A stretch of 64,000 bases of DNA from Bradyrhizobium sp. Ec3.3 (GCF_000472925.1 NZ_AXAS01000030.1:1-64000); one strand, 5' to 3'. Shown: positions 52,601 to 61,266, counted from the stretch's first letter. Notes: a model not told the origin generated them from the letters alone. A program made the numbers and translations.

Positions 52601-53120
52601 TCGGCATGAACCAGCTCATGAAGGCGACGTCGGACTGGTGCGGCATCGAGGAGGAGACGCAGCCATGATCATCGCCGGCGACCACCAGCACGCCGCCATG
52701 CGGCGAGGAGCCGTAGGCATTGCCGTGCTTGAGCGCGTCGCCGGAGCGATCGACGCCGGGACCCTTGCCGTACCAGAGCCCGAACACACCCTGCACCTCG
52801 CGCTCGCTTTGCGTCTCGACCTGCTGCGAGCCGAGCACGGCGGTCGCGGCGAGATCTTCGTTCACCGCGGGCAGAAACTCGATGCGATCTCTCTTCAGGC
52901 GATCCTCGATACGCCACAGCTCGAGGTCGACGCCGCCGAGCGGCGAGCCGCGATAGCCGGAGATGAAGCCGGCGGTGCTGAGCCCCGCGGCGCGATCGCG
53001 CCGGGCCTGATCGAGCGCGATGCGGACGATCGCCTGCGTGCCAGTGAGGAAGACCTGGCCGTCCTCGCGGTCGTAGCGGTCGGAGAGCTCGTAAGCATCG
53101 AGTGATGAAATGGCGTCCAT
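49671..53120 (-). CDS. Fused indolepyruvate-ferredoxin-oxidoreductase-like enzyme, 1149 aa
   Basis: A single chain joins alpha- and beta-like parts: GQVFLTGTQAIVRIALDQAR, GFISGYRGSPLGGVDLELWR, GATRTPYFCSGCPHNTSTKV, VNWAASSRFTGHKHVFQNLG with NDAVAMTGGQPVDGP (thiamine-diphosphate site). Near residue 630 a cysteine-rich stretch CEGCGDCSVESNCLSVEP and CNKDFSCLNGFCPSF binds Fe-S clusters. From about 720 a gamma-like domain begins LLVTGVGGTGVITVGALIGM. It converts arylpyruvates or related 2-oxo acids to acyl-CoA with ferredoxin. Divergent from an Lrp-type regulator. Confidence 0.9.
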   Translation of the reverse strand: MDAISSLDAYELSDRYDREDGQVFLTGTQAIVRIALDQARRDRAAGLSTAGFISGYRGSPLGGVDLELWRIEDRLKRDRIEFLPAVNEDLAATAVLGSQQVETQSEREVQGVFGLWYGKGPGVDRSGDALKHGNAYGSSPHGGVLVVAGDDHGCVSSSMPHQSDVAFMSWFMPTLHPASVSEYLEFGEYGYALSRFSGMWVGFKAISEIVESGASVALRPPRDFRTPDFTPPPGGLHYRWPDLPGPQIEERLEAKKHAVYAFAKANPIDRHIYDIPHATYGIVTTGKAHLDLMEALRLMGLDEAACRSIGIDIYKVGMVWPLALHDAMEFVKGKREILVVEEKRGIIESQFKEYFYDYPGAKPERMVGKHDERGARLISWIGELSPRALAGVLARRLDPMFPGLNLGARAAALSPEAQRVITVSGATRTPYFCSGCPHNTSTKVPEGSKALAGIGCHFMASWMDRETSSLIQMGGEGVNWAASSRFTGHKHVFQNLGEGTYYHSGSMAIRQAIAARANITYKILFNDAVAMTGGQPVDGPVSVHAIAHSVRAEGVSRIALVSDDPAQFSSTDLPSGVTIHPREEMDAVQRELREVLGVSVLIYQQTCATEKRRRRKRGQMTDPKRFAYINDLVCEGCGDCSVESNCLSVEPKETPFGRKRQINLSACNKDFSCLNGFCPSFVTVEGATRRKKTASDIDAVGHAAALPLPAPATLERPYDLLVTGVGGTGVITVGALIGMAAHLERRGVSVLDFTGFAQKFGPVLSYIRLAASPEALHQVRIDQGAADALIGCDLVVSSSPKASGTYHRGTRAAINTAEMPTGDVVRFRDADLASPARLRAIRQVIGDGNLDTINANALAERLLGDAVYANIIMLGFAWQQGLVPVSLQALMRAIELNGVAVERNKQAFAWGRIAAADPDLLPKPEGTPVAETLDQMIDRRAEFLTAYQDAAYAARYRAMIAKVHGAESRFGNAALTDAVARSLFKLMAYKDEYEVARLHMQSGFLDTLKREFDGDFRINYHLAPPILSARRDARGRPRKRAFGQWIQMPLSVLARLKGLRGTPFDPFGYTAERRAERELITWYEGLIETMLARLDADTLSDIVAIAKAPMDIRGYGPVKDAAIVKVKAEVETLLANLPASPSQKMLSYG

Positions 53121-53177
53121 GGTGGACCTCGCGCGGCGTCCCTGCCGGATAGGCGAAGGTTAGTCCCTGATGGCTGG

Positions 53178-53205
53178 TAGGTCTTACCTATTCATCCTGA
53201 ATGGG
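53178..53205. promoter_or_regulatory. Overlapping inverted repeats in the shared promoter
   Basis: TAGGT-CTT-ACCTA (53178-53190) is a perfect inverted repeat; it overlaps CCTATTCA-TCC-TGAATGGG (53187-53205), a near-perfect one. Both lie between the divergent oxidoreductase and Lrp genes. Candidate binding sites of the Lrp-type regulator; inferred. Confidence 0.5.
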
Positions 53206-53274
53206 AGCGCTAATTGGTATATTTTTGCGATCTTGGCCCAAGTCTGGTAGAATTATCCGGATTGAGGTGCCTCC

Positions 53275-53730
53275 ATGATCGAAGAGCAGGACTCGCAGAT
53301 TCTCGCCCATCTCCAGAAGGATGGCCGCGCCACCAACCAGCAGCTGGCCGATCAAGTCGGCATGTCGACCTCGGCGTGCTGGCGCCGGGTGCGCGCGCTG
53401 GAGGAGTCCGGAATCATCCAGGGCTATGCGGCGCTGGTCGCGCGCGAGCGGGCGGGGTTTACAATGTCGGCGGTCCTGCATGTCTCACTGGAGCGGCACG
53501 ATGCCAAATTCGTCGATGAGTTCGTGTCGCGGGTGACGAAGCGTCGCGAGGTGCTGGAGTGCTTTGCGACCACGGGCGATGCCGACTATCACCTGCGCGT
53601 CGTGGTGCAGGACATGGCGGCCTACAACAAATTCCTCGACGAGTTCATGTTCCGGATTCCCGGCATCCGCTACGTCCGCAGCAACGTGATCCTGAAGGAG
53701 ATCAAGACCGGAGTCGCGCTGCCGTTTTGA
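53275..53730 (+). CDS. Lrp/AsnC-family transcriptional regulator, 151 aa
   Basis: A helix-turn-helix LQKDGRATNQQLADQVGMST followed by SACWRRVRALEESGIIQGYA, then a RAM ligand-binding domain: AVLHVSLERHDAKFVDEFVS, RREVLECFATTGDADYHLRV and a final YVRSNVILKEIKTGVALPF. Such octameric regulators sense amino acids. Its divergent partner makes an enzyme for 2-oxo acids from aromatic or branched amino acids, so control of that gene is likely. GAGG precedes ATG 53275. Confidence 0.92.
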   Translation: MIEEQDSQILAHLQKDGRATNQQLADQVGMSTSACWRRVRALEESGIIQGYAALVARERAGFTMSAVLHVSLERHDAKFVDEFVSRVTKRREVLECFATTGDADYHLRVVVQDMAAYNKFLDEFMFRIPGIRYVRSNVILKEIKTGVALPF

Positions 53731-53740
53731 GTGCGCTGCC

Positions 53741-53829
53741 GTAGGGTGGGCAAAGGCGCTCTCGCGCCGTGCCCACCATCTCTCCGATTATGAACAGTGG
53801 TGGGCACGCTTCGCTTTGCCCAGCCTACG
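53741..53829. repeat. Mosaic palindrome, GTAGGGTGGGCAAAGGCGC type
   Basis: GTAGGGTGGGCAAAGGCGC with GCGCCGTGCCCACCA is followed by TGGTGGGCACGCTTCGCTTT and GCCCAGCCTACG. The outer arms pair end to end. Between the Lrp gene and the convergent LLM gene. Confidence 0.8.
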
Positions 53830-53833
53830 AAAT

Positions 53834-55201
53834 CTATTCCGCGGCCACGCGCGGCTGAGTCTTCCACGCGCCGGCGGCCGGCCGCTTCAGCCCGAGATTG
53901 TCCCGCAGCGTCTTGCCGCGATAATCCTTCTGGAACAGCCCGCGCCGCTGCAACTCCGGCACGACGTGGCGGACGAAGTCCGCATAGGAGCCCGGGACGC
54001 AAGTCGCGGCGATGACAAAGCCGTCGCAGCCGCGCTCGACGAACATCTCCTCGAACCTGTCGGCGATCTCCTTCGGTCCGCCGACCATTGCATCCTGCAC
54101 CCCGCCGCGGCCGGAGAAGGTGACGAAGTCGCGCGCGGTCGGATTGCTCTTGCCGGACAGTTTCAGCACGCCGTCGCGAATGCCGAGGATGCCCTGCATG
54201 CTCTTCAGCTCGTCGGTCGTGAGCGGCTCGTCGAGACCCTTGGAGGCGAAATCATAGTTGAGGGCTTCCGCGAGCAGCGACAGCGCGTCGATCTGGAGCG
54301 GCAGCTTGTTGATCAGCGCCATCTTGTCTTCGGCTTCTGCCCTGGTCGCGCCGCAGACCGGCGTGGTCAGGTTGCAAAGGAACATCGCGTCAGGATCGCG
54401 TCCGGCTTGGGCGGCTTCATTCCGCACGGCGGCGCAGCCTTCCTTGGCGCTTGCGAGATTGCGCGCAGCGGTAAAGATCACCTCGCCCCAGCGCCCGGCA
54501 AAGCGCTGCCCGCGGCCGGAGGCGCCGGCCTGGATGATCACGGGATGGCCCTGGTCCGAGCGCGGCACGGTGAACGGCCCGCGCGACTTGAAGAACGGCC
54601 CCTTGTGATCGAGCCGCTTCACCCTCGCGGGATCGGCAAAGCGGCCGCTCGCCTTGTCCATGATCAGCGCGCCGTCTTCCCAAGTGTCCCAATGGCCGAG
54701 CACGACCTCCATGAACTCGTCGGCGCGGTCGTAGCGAGCGTCGTGCTCGGGATGGGAGTCCCTGCCCATGTTGAGCGCCTCGCCGTCATTGAGCGAGGTG
54801 ACGACGTTCCAGCCCGCGCGCCCGCCCGACATCAGGTCGAGCGTCGCAAAGCGCCGCGCGACGTCGAACGGCTCGTAGTAGGTGGTCGAGCAGGTCGCGC
54901 CCAATCCGAGCCTGTCGGTGACCATGCCCATGGTGGTCAGCACGATCAGCGGATCCATCTTCACGCAGCGAATGCCATATTCGACGGTGTGCGCGTGATC
55001 GTTGCCGTAGCGGTCCGGCATCGCCAGGCGGTCGTCGAAGAACGCCATATGGAATTTGCCGGCCTCCAGGATCTTCGCGATTTCCTGGTAATAATCGGCC
55101 GACATCGAATCGTCGCGCGAGTCCGGATGCCGCCACGAACTCGGCAGATTGGTGCAGTTCTGCGCCTGGAGGAAGCCGACCAGTACCATCTGCCGCGTCA
55201 T
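53834..55201 (-). CDS. LLM-class flavin monooxygenase (NtaA/SnaA/DszA family), 455 aa
   Basis: MTRQMVLVGFLQAQNCTNLP, LEAGKFHMAFFDDRLAMPDR, MSGGRAGWNVVTSLNDGEAL, NMGRDSHPEHDARYDRADEF, and GHPVIIQAGASGRGQRFAGR show the same subgroup as the gene at 37672-39051, about 30 percent related. It ends AAGAWKTQPRVAAE. FMNH2 from another protein is needed. GGAGAG precedes the ATG. It begins 21 bases after the Ldh-family gene, so the two are co-transcribed and probably act on one compound. Confidence 0.9.
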   Translation of the reverse strand: MTRQMVLVGFLQAQNCTNLPSSWRHPDSRDDSMSADYYQEIAKILEAGKFHMAFFDDRLAMPDRYGNDHAHTVEYGIRCVKMDPLIVLTTMGMVTDRLGLGATCSTTYYEPFDVARRFATLDLMSGGRAGWNVVTSLNDGEALNMGRDSHPEHDARYDRADEFMEVVLGHWDTWEDGALIMDKASGRFADPARVKRLDHKGPFFKSRGPFTVPRSDQGHPVIIQAGASGRGQRFAGRWGEVIFTAARNLASAKEGCAAVRNEAAQAGRDPDAMFLCNLTTPVCGATRAEAEDKMALINKLPLQIDALSLLAEALNYDFASKGLDEPLTTDELKSMQGILGIRDGVLKLSGKSNPTARDFVTFSGRGGVQDAMVGGPKEIADRFEEMFVERGCDGFVIAATCVPGSYADFVRHVVPELQRRGLFQKDYRGKTLRDNLGLKRPAAGAWKTQPRVAAE

Positions 55202-55222
55202 GCTGCTTCTCTCCGTTTTCCG

Positions 55223-56269
55223 TCAGGCGAGGTCGAGCTCGAGCTTGTAGTCGCGCGCCAGCGCGCACAGCTTCTCCCAGGTCGCGTCCTCGACCGCGAT
55301 GCCGTCGCGTAGTCGTTCGATTTCGCGCAGATGCTCGACCTCGCCAGGATAGAATACCCCGCGGCTTCCTTCCGACGGCGGAGTCGACTTCAGGTAACGC
55401 GCGAACTCGGCGACCTCGCGCTTGAAATCCTTCAGGGGGCGAAACGCGGCGACGTTGAACACCGCCATGAAGCATCCGTCATTGTGCCGGCCGGTCGGCT
55501 CGACACCGAAGCCGAGACCGGTGAGCAGGCCGCAGAGCACCTCGACCATGGCGGCGAGGCCACTGCCCTTGTAGCCCTCGCTGCCGCCGAGCGGCAGCAG
55601 CGCGCCGCCTTTGCGATACTGCGTAGGGTCGGTGGTGTGCCGCCCTTCGGCGTCGATGATCCATCCCGTGGGGATCGCTTCGCCGCGGGCGACCGCGAGC
55701 GGGATCTTTCCGGCGGCGACTGCCGAAGTCGCCATGTCCAGATAGAACGGCGCCTCCAGATCGGACGGCACCGCGATTGCGATCGGGTTGGTGCCGAGCC
55801 GCGCCTCGCGGCCGCCGAACGGCGCCACATGTTTTGGCGAGCGGCCGGAGTCCGCCGTCGCAATCCCGATCATGCCTTCGCGCATCGCCATCAGCGGATA
55901 GGCGGCGAGCCGGCCGACATGGCTCTGCCGGAATACGGTGCAGGCGGCGACGTTGGCGGCTTTCGCCTTCTCGATCGTGAGCGCCATCGCCTTGGCGTTG
56001 ACGTGGAAGCCGAAACCCCAGTGGCCGTCGATGACGGTCGTGGTCGGCGTCTCCTGCACGATCGTCCATTGGACGCCGGGCACGATGTGGCCGGCCTTGA
56101 TGCGGTCGATATAGGTCGGGATGGCGATCACGCCGTGGGAATCGTGGCCGGCGAGGTTCGCGTTGACGCAACCGGTCGCGACCGCGTCGGCTTCCTCGTC
56201 GGACGCTCCGGCTGCCCGAAGCAGCGCGGCGCTGACGCGCGTGAGGCGGTCGGCCTTGACGATCGGCAT
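55223..56269 (-). CDS. Ldh-family (malate/ureidoglycolate-type) dehydrogenase, 348 aa
   Basis: LAGHDSHGVIAIPTYIDRIK (substrate/proton-relay His of the LDH2 fold), VAACTVFRQSHVGRLAAYPL, PFGGREARLGTNPIAIAVPS and LGGSEGYKGSGLAAMVEVLC mark an NAD(P)-dependent 2-hydroxy-acid dehydrogenase of the malate/L-sulfolactate/ureidoglycolate (Ldh2) family. Length is normal. GAGGGAA stands before ATG 56269. It is first in a two-gene operon with an LLM monooxygenase; the substrate is not known. Confidence 0.9.
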   Translation of the reverse strand: MPIVKADRLTRVSAALLRAAGASDEEADAVATGCVNANLAGHDSHGVIAIPTYIDRIKAGHIVPGVQWTIVQETPTTTVIDGHWGFGFHVNAKAMALTIEKAKAANVAACTVFRQSHVGRLAAYPLMAMREGMIGIATADSGRSPKHVAPFGGREARLGTNPIAIAVPSDLEAPFYLDMATSAVAAGKIPLAVARGEAIPTGWIIDAEGRHTTDPTQYRKGGALLPLGGSEGYKGSGLAAMVEVLCGLLTGLGFGVEPTGRHNDGCFMAVFNVAAFRPLKDFKREVAEFARYLKSTPPSEGSRGVFYPGEVEHLREIERLRDGIAVEDATWEKLCALARDYKLELDLA

Positions 56270-56574
56270 GGCGTTCCCTCGATGCCCGCCCTTGGCGGGC
56301 GTTGGTTGTTGAGGGCCATGGTCTCAAAGCGCAGGCGCGATATCAATCTCCCGTAAACCAAATCAGGGCTGCAAATCCGTAAAGGAGCCGTGCGCGGATG
56401 CCGCTGCTGGTGCGAAAGGCCGCCTCCACCGTAGTTTTGCGAATGGTTTTGCGCCACTCGTTCGCAGCTCGTTCACTTTGATTGCGGGTTTGCGGGAGGC
56501 AATAACGACCACTTAGGCGGTCGGCGCCGATAAAGTCCCGGGAAAAATGGCAGGAATGCCCGGGAGTTGAGACC
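56270..56574. other. Divergent intergenic region
   Basis: 305 bases between divergent Ldh and five-GAF genes. Apart from a GGGAG ribosome-binding site at 56562-56566 for the right-hand gene, no repeat or recognisable operator was seen. Confidence 0.4.
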
Positions 56575-59500
56575 TTGCAGACGACCCTCGCGCGCACGTT
56601 TGCTGCGTTGAGTGCCATCAACGAAGCCATCCTGTATGCGAAATCGCCCGAGGAGCTGTACCAGAAGGTCTGCGACGCCGGGTTTTCGAGCGGTGACTTT
56701 TTGGCGGTCTCGGTGTTCCTGGTCGAGCCGGATGGCCGGCGGCTGCGCTTTGCGGCCGGCTGCGGCGAGGACGTTGCCCGGCTGCGGTCCATCAACATCA
56801 CCATCGAGGAAGGCACGCCGGAAGGATCAGGCGTTGGCGGCGAGGCGTTCCGCACGCAGCGGCTGTGCATCAGCAATGATTTCCTGAACGATCCGCGTTC
56901 GCTGGCCTGGCGCGATGGCGTCATGAAGGCGGGCGTCGGTGCGGCCGCGGCGCTGCCGCTGATCTGCAATGGGAAGAGCATCGGCGTGCTGTTCGTCACC
57001 CGCAGCGAGGCCGGATCGCTCGACGAGCAGATGGTCTCGCTGTTCACGCGCATGTCGTCCAACATCTCCTATGCGCTCGAAAATCTCGAGCGCGAAACGG
57101 CACGTGTCAGCGGCGAAAAGGCGATGCGTCGGCTGAACCGCATGTTCAGCGCCATCAGCGCGACCAACGAAGCCATCCTGCGCGCCAAGACCGAGCTCGA
57201 GCTGTACCAGCTCGTCTGTGACGCCTCCGTGCACAGTGCCAAGTCGATTGCGACCATCGTCCTGCTCCGTGAGAAGGGTTCGCACTGGTTGAAGCCGGTG
57301 ACCGGAACGGGCGAGAATCTCGAACTGGTCACCCAGGCCAGCTACTCGATCGATCCCGACAATCCATTCGGCCGCGGCATTTCCGGTGAAGTGTTCCGGA
57401 CACAGAGTCCGGTCGTCGAGGACGACCTAGCCAGCCGCACCAAGGGAACGCCGTGGGAGCAGGCCAACATCAATACTGGCGTCGCGGCTTGCGTGGCCGC
57501 GCCGCTGATCAAGCGCGGCGACAGCGTCGGGGTGCTGCTGTTCTTCATCAGTCGGTCCTGGGCGAAGGACCAGGAGATCGTCGGCCTGCTGCTGCGCATG
57601 GCGGAGAACGTTTCCTTCGCGCTCGAGAATTTCGGTCGTGAGGCGGACAAGGCACGGATCGCCCAGGAGGAGGAGCGGCTGGCACGGATGTACGCCGCGC
57701 TCAGCGCCACCAATGAGGCGATTTTGCGCGCGCGATCGCGTGCCGAACTGTTCGATCTGGTCTGCGAAGCCACGGTACAAGGTGCAAAATTCGCCTCGAC
57801 CACGATCTTTCTGGCCGATCTTGACGCCGAACTGCTCCGTGTCGCGTCGAGCTATGGGCCGCATGCGGAAGATTTGCGCAACTACACTTTCGCCCTCACC
57901 GACGCAGTGCCGGAGGGACGAGGGCTGACCGGAACCGCCTTCCGGACCCGCCAGACCTATATTAGCAACGACCTGCTGGCCGACCAGCGCATCAAGCCAT
58001 GGCACGAAAGCGCGCGTCGCGCCGGCATACATTCTTCAGCGGCCTTGCCGCTGTTCAACGGCAGACGGGTCGAAGGTGTGTTCCTCTTCAATGCAGTGGA
58101 GCGCGATACATTCACTCCGGAGTTCGTCGAATTGCTCCAGCGGTTGCAGGCGAACGTCGCCTTTGCGCTGGAGAACTTCGACCGCGCGGAGGAGAAAGCT
58201 CGGGCCGACAGGCAGCGCCACAGGCTGGGCGGCATGTTCGAGGCGCTGTGCGCGACCAACGAAGCCATCATGCGCGCCAAGACGCGCGAGGAGCTGTTCG
58301 AGGTCGCCTGCCAGGCTGCCGTCCTCGGCGGGATGTTCGCCTCGACCACCATCGCGATCATGGATCCGAAGTGCGAATCCGTCCGCGTCGTCGCGGCGAA
58401 GGGACGCAAGCACGAGCGAATGCTCGGTCGCACCTGCGTCATCTCCGTCGATCATCCCGAAGGCAGCGGCCTGATCGGCACGTCGGTGCGGACCCGGCGG
58501 GCCTGCGTGATCAACGACTATCTGAACGATCCGCGCTCCGAGCATTGGCGCACCCAGGCGAACGAGGACGGTACCCGTGCGGCGGCGAGCTTCCCGCTGC
58601 TGCGCGCAGGTCGCGAGCCAATCGGCATCCTGCTGTTCCTCGCGCCCGAGGAAGATACCTTCACGCCCGACCTCGTCGAGCTGCTGGAGCGCCTCGCGGA
58701 AAACGTCTCCTTCGCGCTCGCCAATTTCGACCGCGCCGAAGAGAAGGCTCGTACCGAGGAGCAGAAGGAGCGCCTGACGCTCATGTTCGCGGCGCTGAGC
58801 GCGACCAACGAAGCGATCATGCGGGCGAAGTCCCGGGCCGAATTGTACGAGCTGGTCTGCCAAGCGGCGGTGCTCGGCGGCAAGTTCACCTCGACCACCA
58901 TCGCGCTCGCCAGTGCCGACAGCGACCAGCTCGAGATTGTGGCGACCGCCGGACCATCCTCCGAGACGACGCGGAACGTCAGGCTGTCCATCGACGCCGC
59001 GCGCCCCGAAGGCCGTGGCATGAGCGGAACGGCGTTCCGCACCCGGCAGCCCTGCATCAGCAACGACTATCTGAACGACGACCGGGTCGCCGCTTTCCAT
59101 GCCATCGTTCGCAACGACCGGGCACGGTCGGGTGCCGCATTCCCGCTGATCGCACACGATCAGGCCGTCGGCGTCATGATCTACATGTCGACCGAGCACG
59201 CGGCGTTCACCGGCGAGTTCGTCGAGCTGCTCCAGCGCCTCGCCGACAACGTCTCCTTCGCGATGGAGAATTTCGATCGCGCCGACGAGAAGAACAAGGC
59301 CGACGAGCGCATCGAATATCTCGCGTCCCATGACAGCCTGACCAACCTGCCGAACCGCGAGACGTTCAACGGGCTCTTGCGCGCGGCGATCGATACGGCG
59401 CTGCGCCACGAACATCGGTTTGCGCTGCTGTTCATCGACCTGGACCGGTTCAAGGTCATCAACGATTCGCTCGGCCATGAGGCGGGCGACCTGCTCCTGC

Positions 59501-60678
59501 TCGAAGTCGCCGATCGGCTGCGCAGCGCGCTGCGGGCGAGCGACGTGGTAGCTCGGCTGGGCGGTGACGAGTTCGTGGTCATTCTCGACCAGTGCGGCGA
59601 GATCGACGACGTCCAGCGCATTGCAACCGGGCTCCTGACGGCCCTCGCGCAGCCGATGGAGCTTGCCGGGCACGAGTGTCACACCACGGCCTCGATCGGC
59701 ATCGCGATGTATCCGGCCAACGGAGCCGACGCGCAGACGCTGACCAAGAATGCCGACATGGCGATGTACCTCGCCAAGGAAGACGGCAAGAACGGCTATC
59801 GCTTCTTCTCCAAGGAGGTGAAGACGCAGTCGATCGAGCGGCTGTCGCTGGAAAGCGCGCTGCGCCGGGCGCTGGAGCGCGAGCAGTTCGCACTGAACTA
59901 CCAACCCAAGGTGGACATCGAGACCGGCCAGATCACCGGCGTCGAGGCGCTGCTCCGCTGGACGCATCTCGAACTCGGCAGCATATCGCCGGCACAGTTC
60001 ATTCCGCTCGCCGAGGAGACCGGCCTGATCGTTCCGATCGGCCGTTGGGTGCTGAAGGAGGCCTGCGCGCAGGCCATGGCCTGGCAGCGCCGCGGGCTGC
60101 TGCCGCTGTCGATGGCGGTGAACCTGTCACCGCGGCAGTTCGCCGACGAGCATCTGTTGCAGGATGTCGACGAGGCGCTCGCGGCGAGCGGCATGTCGCC
60201 CGTGCTGCTCCAGCTCGAAGTCACCGAGAGCATGATGATGCGCAACGTCGGGCGCGCGTTGAAGGTGCTCGACGCGATCCAGAGCCGCGGCATTCGCCTT
60301 GCCATCGACGACTTCGGCACCGGCTATTCATCGATGTCGCTGATGAAGCACTTCCCCATCGACACCATCAAGATCGACCGCTCCTTCGTGCGAGATCTGC
60401 CGCATGACAGTGAGGACCAGGCGATCGCGCAGGCGATCATCAGTATGGGCAAGGCGCTCGGTATGACGGTGGTCGCCGAGGGCGTCGAGAACGCCGAGCA
60501 GGAGGCGTTTCTGCGGACCCATGGCTGCGACGAGATGCAGGGCTACCTGATCGCAAAGCCGCTGCCGGCGCGGCAGATGGCCGAGCTGCTGCGACCTACG
60601 GCGCCGCCGCTCCAGCCCGAGCAGGGCGCAGGTGACGAGGCGGAGATCACATCACGGCTGAAACGCGCTGTCGTCTGA
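56575..60678 (+). CDS. Five-GAF-unit diguanylate cyclase/phosphodiesterase, 1367 aa
   Basis: Five tandem units of 182-183 residues start at about residues 8, 190, 372, 554 and 737. Each opens with a helix like FAALSATNEAIMRAKSRAEL, then a GAF-like domain with FRT(R/Q) and NDYLNDPR-type motifs, and ends FVELLQRLADNVSFAMENFDRAEEKA. From residue 912 a GGDEF domain carries RLGGDEFVVIL (996-1000) and an intact I-site RASD (987-990). An EAL domain follows with VEALLRWTH (1124-1126) and DDFGTGYSS. Both halves look catalytically complete. No membrane segment. Start TTG has GGGAG eight bases upstream. Confidence 0.93.
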   Translation: MQTTLARTFAALSAINEAILYAKSPEELYQKVCDAGFSSGDFLAVSVFLVEPDGRRLRFAAGCGEDVARLRSINITIEEGTPEGSGVGGEAFRTQRLCISNDFLNDPRSLAWRDGVMKAGVGAAAALPLICNGKSIGVLFVTRSEAGSLDEQMVSLFTRMSSNISYALENLERETARVSGEKAMRRLNRMFSAISATNEAILRAKTELELYQLVCDASVHSAKSIATIVLLREKGSHWLKPVTGTGENLELVTQASYSIDPDNPFGRGISGEVFRTQSPVVEDDLASRTKGTPWEQANINTGVAACVAAPLIKRGDSVGVLLFFISRSWAKDQEIVGLLLRMAENVSFALENFGREADKARIAQEEERLARMYAALSATNEAILRARSRAELFDLVCEATVQGAKFASTTIFLADLDAELLRVASSYGPHAEDLRNYTFALTDAVPEGRGLTGTAFRTRQTYISNDLLADQRIKPWHESARRAGIHSSAALPLFNGRRVEGVFLFNAVERDTFTPEFVELLQRLQANVAFALENFDRAEEKARADRQRHRLGGMFEALCATNEAIMRAKTREELFEVACQAAVLGGMFASTTIAIMDPKCESVRVVAAKGRKHERMLGRTCVISVDHPEGSGLIGTSVRTRRACVINDYLNDPRSEHWRTQANEDGTRAAASFPLLRAGREPIGILLFLAPEEDTFTPDLVELLERLAENVSFALANFDRAEEKARTEEQKERLTLMFAALSATNEAIMRAKSRAELYELVCQAAVLGGKFTSTTIALASADSDQLEIVATAGPSSETTRNVRLSIDAARPEGRGMSGTAFRTRQPCISNDYLNDDRVAAFHAIVRNDRARSGAAFPLIAHDQAVGVMIYMSTEHAAFTGEFVELLQRLADNVSFAMENFDRADEKNKADERIEYLASHDSLTNLPNRETFNGLLRAAIDTALRHEHRFALLFIDLDRFKVINDSLGHEAGDLLLLEVADRLRSALRASDVVARLGGDEFVVILDQCGEIDDVQRIATGLLTALAQPMELAGHECHTTASIGIAMYPANGADAQTLTKNADMAMYLAKEDGKNGYRFFSKEVKTQSIERLSLESALRRALEREQFALNYQPKVDIETGQITGVEALLRWTHLELGSISPAQFIPLAEETGLIVPIGRWVLKEACAQAMAWQRRGLLPLSMAVNLSPRQFADEHLLQDVDEALAASGMSPVLLQLEVTESMMMRNVGRALKVLDAIQSRGIRLAIDDFGTGYSSMSLMKHFPIDTIKIDRSFVRDLPHDSEDQAIAQAIISMGKALGMTVVAEGVENAEQEAFLRTHGCDEMQGYLIAKPLPARQMAELLRPTAPPLQPEQGAGDEAEITSRLKRAVV

Positions 60679-60993
60679 CGGCAGCGGGTGCAACTCGCGA
60701 ATGGCGTGATCATCACCCTCGGACTTACTTGGAAAATCCTGGGGCCCCGTCAGCGACGTCTGCTCAACGAACAGCGCGAGGATCGCACGCGCGCCGTCGG
60801 CGAAGCTCGCGCTTTCGTGCAAGCCAAGCTCGCAACACAATGTGCCGCTCATCGGCTCATGGTCGTCGACCACCGCCATGGCGGGCCCCCACCACCAGGC
60901 CGGCGCCGGCGAGCGCTCGCCCTCGGGCACGGCGTGCCAGCGGGCGAACTCGTCCATCACGCGCTCGAACTCCAGGCGGTGAGCCTGATGCAT
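60652..60993 (-). CDS. Hypothetical protein, 113 aa
   Basis: MHQAHRLEFERVMDEFARWH, then PAWWWGPAMAVVDDHEPMSG and TLCCELGLHESASFADGARA: codon use looks coding and the hydrophobic and charged residues are well ordered, so a small soluble protein is likely. GGGAG lies eleven bases before the ATG. Its 3' end overlaps that of the convergent five-GAF gene by 27 bases. No family recognised. Confidence 0.55.
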   Translation of the reverse strand: MHQAHRLEFERVMDEFARWHAVPEGERSPAPAWWWGPAMAVVDDHEPMSGTLCCELGLHESASFADGARAILALFVEQTSLTGPQDFPSKSEGDDHAIRELHPLPSDDSAFQP

Positions 60994-61266
60994 TGCTTCG
61001 GTGCTCCCTGTCCCGCGCCCGAAAACAGGCCGATCAGTTAAGAACTTGGTGACGGCCTTGACGCGGTGAGAAAATCCGCTCGCGCAAATCCTGGCGAGCC
61101 ATTCAGGCCGACCTCATCGTCGGCCACGCGAAAAAAACAGGCGACTGGGCATTTGCCGGCGCCGACCGCGTTGGAGTGTTCTAGCCGCCAAGGCTGCCGC
61201 CTGGCAAGGCGCGGAGTCTACAGATGCCTAACGCGAGTTTAGCAGAAGCCTCGTCGTGCGGCTACG

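Noticed and set aside
58036..59967. 643-codon open frame opposite the five-GAF gene
   Set aside because: It mirrors the plus-strand protein and shows periodic nonsense-free translation only because of codon bias; no domain is recognisable.
61105..61140. Stem GGCCGAC/GTCGGCC near an A/T-rich run past the WecG gene
   Set aside because: The T run precedes the stem on the minus strand, so it cannot be a terminator of that gene; on the plus strand no T run follows.
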